DNA of 64,000 bases. Origin: Plecoglossus altivelis (Eukaryota; Chordata; Actinopteri; Osmeriformes; Plecoglossidae). The notes beneath the pieces are model-generated. The model saw only the letters and a program-made list of their open reading frames with translations. It did not search any database and was not told the DNA's origin. The DNA is taken from contig BROE01000023.1 of the NCBI GenBank assembly GCA_036571765.1, forward strand, positions 6,111,272 through 6,175,271, in the 5' to 3' direction. Below are positions 57,342 through 64,000 of this stretch, piece after piece (positions within the stretch are counted from its first letter, which is position 1; each line of letters begins with the position of its first letter). The translations under genes and the position numbers were made by a program.

Positions 57342-58964
57342 TCAATCCCCCTTGGTCTTGTTGTGCCTGGAGCATTTGTAGCAGCAGAGCAGTCTGCAGA
57401 CTGACAGGGCTGCCCAGAGGGAAGCTCCGCCGAGGGTAAGGAACAGCACTGCCACATCCAGGCTGTGGTAGGAGAACCAGGCCAGGCTGGAGGCCTGTGA
57501 GCGGAGGTGAGCTGCTCCCTTGTTCCTCATGACATACTCGATCCAGAAGGTGGCGCTGGCGAGCGGGGACACGGGCGTGTCGCGGTGCAGGCGGGAGAGT
57601 CTCTGCATGCTGTGGCGGTAGGAGGGGTTCTCCAGCACGTCTCTGAGAGCCACCAGGAAGTCCTCAGAGGTCAGACTGCCGGCCTCCAGCACCCTCGCCG
57701 CCCCTCGCACCTGCAGGCGCAGAAGGTTGTCAAACTGGTCAAAGAGGAGAGGCAGGCCCAGGATTGGCACCCCGTGGTAGATGGCCTCATACAGGCCGTT
57801 GGTGCCTCCATGGGACACAAAGACCTGGGTTTTGGGGTGTCCGAGGAGGTCGTTCTGGGGGAGCCAGTCCAGGAGCAGCGTGTTGTTACCCAGAGAGGAA
57901 GGCCTCTGACCCAGGTACCTCCACACCACCCTCTGGGGAAGCTGAGCGAAGGCTGCGGCGATAGCCTCTGTTATCTCCATGGGCAGGGCCGACACAAGAG
58001 TGCCCAGAGACATGACCACCACACCGGCCTCACCTGAGCCCTGCACGAAGCCCTCCAGTTCGGCCGGGAGGGGCTGAGGTGGGCCACACTGAAACCCCCC
58101 CACATACACCACGTTAGGCATGGTGGGCCGCGGGAACTCAAAGACAAAGTCCACCCTCATCAGCCAGACGTCGGCCGAGCGTTGCATGGAAAGCAGGTCG
58201 GCCCCGGGGGGGAAGTGATGTCGGAGCAGGCGAGCGTACAGGGGAAGGATGATGAGGCGCTCCTGGAGCAGGCTTGCCACGTGGCGGAGCATGTTTTCCA
58301 TCCTCTGCAGGAAGTCCATCCTGTCTGAGAACAGGGAGTTGTACATGGGGACGTAGGACGGGGGGGTGGGGGCAACGGCCATGTGGGCCTCTCCTGCGTT
58401 GAGCCAGCGGACGTTGTAGACCATAGGCAAGCCCAGGTAGTGGGCCAGGAGCACACCCGAAGGGAACGCAGGGTCAGTCAGCACCAGGTCGAACTCTAAC
58501 CCCCTGAGTCTGGAGGTCAGGAGCGAGTCTTCCAAGATGGCAGAGATCATCCGCAGAGCCGTGCCGTGGAACATGACCAGCATGGATGCCACGTCCCTCT
58601 GCTGCTCCAGGAATCGCCGGACGGGGGTCATCCGACGCAGATCCAGCGAGCGCTGCATCAAGACAGCGTAGAAATCCGGACCAATGAACTGGCCCCCGCC
58701 GCTGTCGTCTGCGTCCTGAGGAGTGATTGTGATGGGACTGTACAGAGGAGAGTTCCCAGGTATGTACCAGCTCTTGGCGGAACGCACCACGGTTAGGTCA
58801 TGACCCCTGGAGTGAAGCTCTCGCAGGATCACTTCCATGTTGACCCAGTGACTGCCATCCTCCGGGACCACCAGCACTCTGCCGCCATGGCAACCCACAC
58901 TAAGAAGGAGGAGCCAGAGGAGGAAGCGAAGGACCTTGGACAGGGCTGTCACACATGCAAACAT
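57342..58964 (-). CDS. UDP-glucuronosyltransferase, UGT5-like, single exon, complete
   Basis: ER membrane enzyme that transfers glucuronic acid from UDP-glucuronate to small lipophilic acceptors. The intact 540-aa frame has no introns, which fits the fish UGT5 family rather than the multi-exon UGT1/UGT2 genes. Landmarks: a hydrophobic signal peptide (about residues 8-26); the GSHW catalytic His39; Asp164 in LTDPAF; the donor-binding signature from WLPQNDLLGHPKT through FVSHGGTNGLYEA to LLFDQFDN (about 366-413); a C-terminal membrane span (about 502-526); and a basic cytosolic tail ending KTKGD. That tail lacks a clean dilysine KKxx retention motif, though basic residues are present. The start is the first ATG of the frame. 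GC content is clearly higher than the AT-rich flanks. Confidence 0.95.
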   Translation of the reverse strand: MFACVTALSKVLRFLLWLLLLSVGCHGGRVLVVPEDGSHWVNMEVILRELHSRGHDLTVVRSAKSWYIPGNSPLYSPITITPQDADDSGGGQFIGPDFYAVLMQRSLDLRRMTPVRRFLEQQRDVASMLVMFHGTALRMISAILEDSLLTSRLRGLEFDLVLTDPAFPSGVLLAHYLGLPMVYNVRWLNAGEAHMAVAPTPPSYVPMYNSLFSDRMDFLQRMENMLRHVASLLQERLIILPLYARLLRHHFPPGADLLSMQRSADVWLMRVDFVFEFPRPTMPNVVYVGGFQCGPPQPLPAELEGFVQGSGEAGVVVMSLGTLVSALPMEITEAIAAAFAQLPQRVVWRYLGQRPSSLGNNTLLLDWLPQNDLLGHPKTQVFVSHGGTNGLYEAIYHGVPILGLPLLFDQFDNLLRLQVRGAARVLEAGSLTSEDFLVALRDVLENPSYRHSMQRLSRLHRDTPVSPLASATFWIEYVMRNKGAAHLRSQASSLAWFSYHSLDVAVLFLTLGGASLWAALSVCRLLCCYKCSRHNKTKGD

Positions 58965-61807
58965 GTTTTATCTTCTGGGAAACAAACAGGAAAATCCCAT
59001 CAAACAAAATGTACTTTCTCTTACTGATACTACATATATTTAGAAAAGCATACAATATGAATTGTTAGATTTTCTGTATGCATTTTTTAAGTTAGCATAC
59101 AGAATGTTTGAGTGTGGGATGAGATAACCTTAAATGGACATTGAGTTTCATGTTTGGACTCATTGTCTTTAATCTGCTGTGCAAAACTCCCAATCTCACC
59201 ATTTCAGCCTATGCATCTGGCAGATGTCCAGATGTCTGGGGAATTACGCAATCGCAAACCATAAACTCAAAAACAGGGGATCAGGGCTGTTATGTAGGAA
59301 GGGAGTGGTTCATTTTTGGACATCCAACTTGTTTTTGGAAACTGATCCCATGGTATATGCACTGTAATAATGGGGCGTTGTAGTAGATTCACTCAATCAT
59401 GGCTGCTCACCAAACATGAACAGGACTTTTCCCACAACACGTTCAGCCATGTGGGCTGTTGTTGAAATGTCTGAGTCTTTCAAATGAACTGTTAATGTTA
59501 CCACGCACGCTCATTGCAAATCTTCCACCTTCAGGTCGTGACTGACTGATCGCTTGATGCCAAGTGAGAAATTAACCAGCTAGACAGGATGTGGTTAGAT
59601 GTTGTCAGACACCAAAAGCTCTTTGACTTCCTGTTTTATTTTCTCACAGACAACATCCTCTTAGCAGACAAGGCATTGAGGTGATCCCGTCAACAACGTC
59701 AGCAGTCTGGTCTCCCTGACAGCACCAGCCACTGGAGAGCCGGACTGAACGGTACCATGTTACCGTGGCGACAGTCTCTCACAGGTGACAAGTTACATGG
59801 TTGTCTTGACCCTGGGATGTTTACCGGTACACTATTTTACAACCCCTCAACAGCAGCATTCACGTGACGTAGTTCAACAACCATACGGCTCACAGCTCGA
59901 CCGCAGCGTTGACCCTGAGCCGTGTGCATTGACCGGCTTCTCCCGCCCATCAGACAAACTGAGCATGTCTCCGACAACAGCCAAATCTGCTGCTCTGCTC
60001 TGTCCTCTCAACACCTCTACACAGCCACAGCATGACTGTGAGCAACTCCACATAGCATTCAGCAAAACAACAACATCAACTTGACACGTGACACTCACTG
60101 TAAGTCAGGAGCAGATAGAGCAGTCAGTTCCTGTCTGTGTATCCGGAGGGGCTGTATCCTTGCGGAAGATGCTGGAAGACCTGGTGTGGAAGGTGGCGTA
60201 CTGCACACTGGGTGGACAGAGGAAGACGTTTTGGGTTACTAGTGGAGAATGGTTTTGTTGTCCATCTGACCTAAATCCCTTTTTTTTGGGGGGGGGGGGA
60301 CACATTTAGGAACACTCGAGCTGTTTCAGAACTAAACACAGAACACATTGTTCTCCCAAGGTGGAACTTCTGAACGCTGACCCACGAGATGGTTCTAATG
60401 AGCTGAATCTCGATGTCAGCTGGAGATGTTTGGCATGGTTTGAACAGTATTAAGAAAACAACTCACTGTGATTTTGGAACCACCCGATTGAATCTGCACT
60501 CTGTTTTAAAGTGAAAGTTGCCCTTGTTTTTTTTCAGGACGTGTCTTTTCTTCGGGAAAGGCTTCCGGTGCAGGGACACCATCAGCCGTTCAACGTGCCA
60601 TCGAATGACGATAAGGGAGACAAATCCAACCGTTTCGCCAGACGGAGCACAACATTATGCTTGGTAAAGGAGGCAGACGCGGAGGAACTACGAGCGTGGT
60701 CTTGTTTGTCCAGGGGCATTCGACGAGGCGGAACCGTCTACAGACTGACAGGGGCTGTAGAGACCGTGGTCCTAGCTTCTGAAAAGGGTCAGTGTGCGTA
60801 GGAGGTCATGACCGGGGAGAGATTTTAGTGGTCGACAAACCTGTGTTGGATTGTGGCTGTCATGGAAAGATGCTTCACCGTTACCGTGGAAATGAGAAGG
60901 TGGTTGATGCTGGAAGCTGAGGGCCAATCAAAACACCAGGACTTGTTGTCGGCACGTTCTTGAGAAACGTCACGTTGGTCGTTTGAAAACAAACCCTGTT
61001 TGTATTATTGTGTTACATGCAAGCGTTGTTCTCCAGTTGTGTTCCATTTGTTGTACGCACAGATTCACCCGTGCTGAATCGTGTTAAGCGCAGTATCGTA
61101 CGTATTATGGTTTCAACTGATCAGTCTCTGCGAAAAGATCCTAGGGAGCCATACACACATCGTCATGGTTACGACACGTAGCCCATAATCACTTTGGATG
61201 TGCTCTACTTTGGGGGAGTTCACCATTCAGTTGTTGAGTCGAAGCAAAAACACAAGCAGGTGACTGGAATATCAAGAGAGTTCAGACTGACTTGATAGTT
61301 AAACGCGATACATTTTATTTTCATGCCTATCGTTGTGACAGATTGATGAAGGTTAACTTGCAACAGTAAGAATAACCTTTAATAACCTTTCGAAAAGTTT
61401 TCATGGTCTCTTAATAAACGATCGAAATGTAAAACCATCAAATTCTAGAGGCTACTGTTGAGTTAGTGCTGTAAGAGAGCCTTCTGTTTTGAAAACGACA
61501 TTCCACCACCCACCCTCATGCACACACACATTTACACACACACTCACGCGTACACACACACACACACACACATAAACACAAAACATACAAATTTTCACAG
61601 ACACACAGTACGTAATACAAAAGAGAGTTTCTGAGTTTCTGAGCACGGAGACTGTAAATTATTTCCTTTGCCAACAAACCAAACGCCAGAATGAACTTTA
61701 CAACTCCTCGTGGGACAATAATGCATTAAAACAATGAGAAACATGGGTCCATGGAACAGGACCAAGTCGCATAAAAGACAAATAAAAAATCTTTGTGATA
61801 TCAGAGA
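58965..61807. other. Intergenic region between the UGT and PLAC8-family copy 4
   Basis: No gene is recognised. A plus-strand frame of 96 codons at 60511-60801 is preceded by a good acceptor-like tract (ttttttttcag) but resembles nothing I know. A CA microsatellite lies at 61522-61572. The right end is the 3' flank of copy 4. Confidence 0.5.
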
Positions 61808-62716
61808 TCACATGAACCCTTGAGGTTGGCTGAAGATGACCCCTGTCTGGGGGGAGGCTCCCACAATCATGGCCTGGGCCTGGGCCTGGGCCTGGGCCTG
61901 AGCCTGGGCCTGGGCCTGGGCCAACAATGTTGGCTGGGCATTGATGAGAGTGAAAGGCTGCCTGCGTCTCTTCATCTCCCGGGCCATCTGACACCAGGAG
62001 CACACGTTACAGAAGGTGACGTAGATGCAGTCGTTTGACATGTCCCCCTAGAGGAGAAATTACAACTTCATTTTTACCAGTCCAGGGGGGGGGGGAAGAA
62101 AAAAAAAACCTTCTACTGACAGTCGCGCCCCTTTTGGACCCACCTGGATGCCGTAGCGGTTGCGCACCGACACTCTCATGGCCATGGAGATGGGAGGAAT
62201 ACAGCTGGGTACCCCTAGCATTTGCGTGCCACTGCACCCCATGTCCAACAGGGGGAGACAGAAACACTCTCCGAACTCAGAGGCAGTGGTGCAGGCGAAA
62301 CACGGAAAGCACCAGTAGGCAAAGCAGCCTAAGAGATCGAGGTCAGATACGAAACAAAAGCTTATCTCACTTTTTATAAGGTTAGAGTTTTAAACCGTGA
62401 TTGTATTGACTGAGGCAGAATTCACAGTATGACAGGTCTACAAATACGGCACAAAATAAATGTTAACGATTCCTAATTAAAACCAAGAACTAAAAATGTG
62501 AGGTACCCATCCTCTAAATTAAACTCTCCAGTCTGAAAACTGATTTAGAAAGACACAAATAGACAAATACGTTTCAGGAGACTCACAGATATGCAGGTCA
62601 TCAAAGCATCCACAGATGCCTGTACTCCACTGACTGCTCTGGACTGCTATGACCGTCTGGGGTTGGGGCTGGGGTGGCAGGGGTTGCTGGCTGTTGATGA
62701 TGACATTGGTTGTCAT
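61808..62716 (-). CDS. PLAC8/onzin-related (cornifelin-like) protein, copy 4, 3 coding exons
   Basis: Exons in transcript order: 62716-62587, 62328-62144, 62047-61808. They total 555 nt, 184 aa. PLAC8-type cysteines are conserved (GCFDDLHICC, FAYWCFPCFAC, FGECFCLPLLDM, RNRYGIQ, SNDCIYVTFC, SWCQMAREMK). The protein diverges from copies 1-3: the middle exon is 8 codons longer (185 vs 161 nt, same phase), and the N-terminus is Gln/Pro-rich. The tail has an Ala-Gln repeat encoded by a GCCTGG hexamer array. The exon-intron layout is the same as the distant array, so it is an ancient paralog left 31 kb away, with fxr2, two receptors and the UGT between. The first coding exon uses a consensus gtgagt donor. 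Confidence 0.87.
61877..61922. repeat. Coding hexanucleotide repeat (GCCTGG)n
   Basis: About eight hexamer units with one variant (gcctga) lie within the last exon of PLAC8-family copy 4. On the coding strand they read CAGGCC and encode alternating Gln-Ala. Confidence 0.95.
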
Positions 62717-64000
62717 GGTTTCTATCCAACAGAAAAAATACCTGGGATTTAGTCAACAACAACAACACGTTGTCTCGACGGCGTCCACTTGACAAGATGA
62801 AAGCGTAGGAAATGGCTTGAGCAGGTTTACTCTCTCGCGATCTGACTTCCACTTGTTCTACAAGTTGACATGGAACCTCAGAGCCTTTGTACGAAACGGA
62901 CAAAAATCAATCCAACCCACATGCATTATCTTCTCATTGTATGTATTCCTTGATTGATCCATTTGTTTGTCCTTCATTCCAAACCAACATACAGTTTAGA
63001 TCATTCCCCTTGAATGACCACAAGTGCCTTCATATCTGCACCAACTGTGTGATGATGGTGAAATACATTAACCACGATTCACATGATAGTCTACGGCAAT
63101 TCTCATCAGTCCACTGGAGTTTCCTAATTATGGAACAGAAGACAGTTAACTGGCTCATTCACCTGGTCATTCACCTGGTCATTCACCTGGTCATTCACCT
63201 GGTCACTCACCCGGTCATTCACTTGGTCACTCACCTGGTCATTCATCTGGTCATTCGCTTGGTCACTCACCTGGTCACTCACCTGGTCATTCACCTGGTC
63301 ACTCACTCCATCATTCACTCGGTCATTCACCCGGTCATTCACCCGGTCATTCACATGGTCATTCACCTGGGCATTCACCTGGTCACTCGCCTGGAATCAG
63401 GGTGTGAAAGATCCAGGTTCTAAACTGGCTTGACAATACAGAACTGCAGGAACTGGAGCTGTCTTCATTTGCATGAGTGATTTGCATGGGACTGTACGAC
63501 CTTCGATTGTTTCACGTCATGGAGAAGAGGCATACGTCTCAAGATTGATTTCGTTGTCATAAAGGATGTATAAGAATAACTCTCTTAAACATAGTGATAC
63601 ACGTGAACATGTTTCCAGTAGTGGATGGCACATAGACCAAAGAGTATCAATAGATGAGTGAAAGTATCAGCAATATATTTATTCAGGGTCTTGTGTTAAA
63701 CATGTACGTTTCTGCTTCAACAACATTCAACTTCACAGACGTTTTACCTTTCAAGGACAAGCACTATAGTAACAGTTCTGGCAGAGCTTGGAAGCAAAGA
63801 GAATGGAGCAATGATCTAACTGAATAAACACCAGAATAATTTAATGATAGTATGGTGATGTTGGAGAGCTAGCTTGGGCCTGCATAGGCTGCCCAGGTGC
63901 CAGGACACAGGATCTGTCTATATACATTGTGACCAGATGACACACATACACCTCTACCCACAACAGCCGAGCGGAGCTCCGCCACACATGGGACGAGATA
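62717..64000. other. Right flank, no complete gene
   Basis: Contains upstream sequence of copy 4, the 12-bp minisatellite at 63152-63395 and AT-rich DNA. A minus-strand AATAAA at 63678-63683 and an open minus-strand frame running from the window edge to a stop at 63869-63871 could be the end of another gene, but similarity is not evident. Confidence 0.45.
63152..63395. repeat. 12-bp minisatellite (tcattcacctgg)n
   Basis: About 20 units of 12 bp with point variants (catt/cact, cctgg/ccgg/ttgg). The period is a multiple of three, so it gives open but meaningless repetitive frames on both strands. Confidence 0.96.

Noticed and set aside
62887..63423. 178-codon plus-strand frame with a His-Leu-Val-Ile/Thr repeat (and its minus-strand counterpart)
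   Set aside because: Translation of the 12-bp minisatellite, whose period is a multiple of three. No real protein is expected.
1..64000. CRISPR-like arrays, insertion sequences, prophage or operon structure
   Set aside because: Tandem repeats here are head-to-tail micro- and minisatellites without unique spacers, and the genes have spliceosomal introns. No prokaryotic system is present.

Overview
The window is vertebrate nuclear DNA and almost certainly a teleost fish. The genes are split by GT-AG introns. The reconstructed proteins match vertebrate families. Two features common in fish are present: a tandem array of PLAC8/onzin-related genes and an intronless UDP-glucuronosyltransferase of the UGT5 kind. 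Introns and intergenic DNA are very rich in CA/GT and CT/GA microsatellites. A tRNA-headed SINE-like repeat and a truncated LINE tail are also present. Nothing bacterial, viral or plasmid-like was seen. I cannot name the species.

Layout. 1-9162: no recognised gene; microsatellites, a perfect 60-bp tandem duplication and a low-repeat AT-rich stretch (about 3.8-6.3 kb). 9163-11102 (-): cnpy4, six exons, 220 aa, complete. 13839-20595 (+): a calpain-5/6-type protease, twelve exons, 740 aa, with an intact Cys/His/Asn triad, an unusual charged insertion of about 90 residues and a Gly-Gln repeat. 22452-23492 (+): a four-TM TMEM272-like protein, four exons, 176 aa. 24364-30795 (-): three PLAC8-family genes in tandem. 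31.9-33.4 kb: a rearranged SINE and a LINE tail. About 33.9-48.5 kb (-): fxr2, seventeen coding exons, 663 aa, with a long 3' UTR that holds a 45-bp minisatellite. 52052-53167 (+): a PTGDR2/CRTH2-like receptor. 54349-55474 (-): a second class A receptor with one intron, convergent with the first. 57342-58964 (-): a single-exon UGT. 61808-62716 (-): a fourth PLAC8-family gene, separated from the other three by fxr2, the two receptors and the UGT. 62.7-64 kb: a 12-bp minisatellite and no clear gene.

The genes are not an operon and do not form one pathway. They are a housekeeping-type set (cnpy4, fxr2) mixed with fast-evolving families (PLAC8 paralogs, lipid-type GPCRs, UGT). I rebuilt exon structures by hand from splice sites, reading-frame phase and remembered family sequences. 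Every multi-exon CDS given here closes in frame. 5' UTR exons and promoters are mostly not resolvable. The most unusual items are the calpain insertion, the PLAC8 array (conserved core, different tails, signs of gene conversion), the fold-back SINE, and the shuffled repeated blocks around the TMEM272-like gene.
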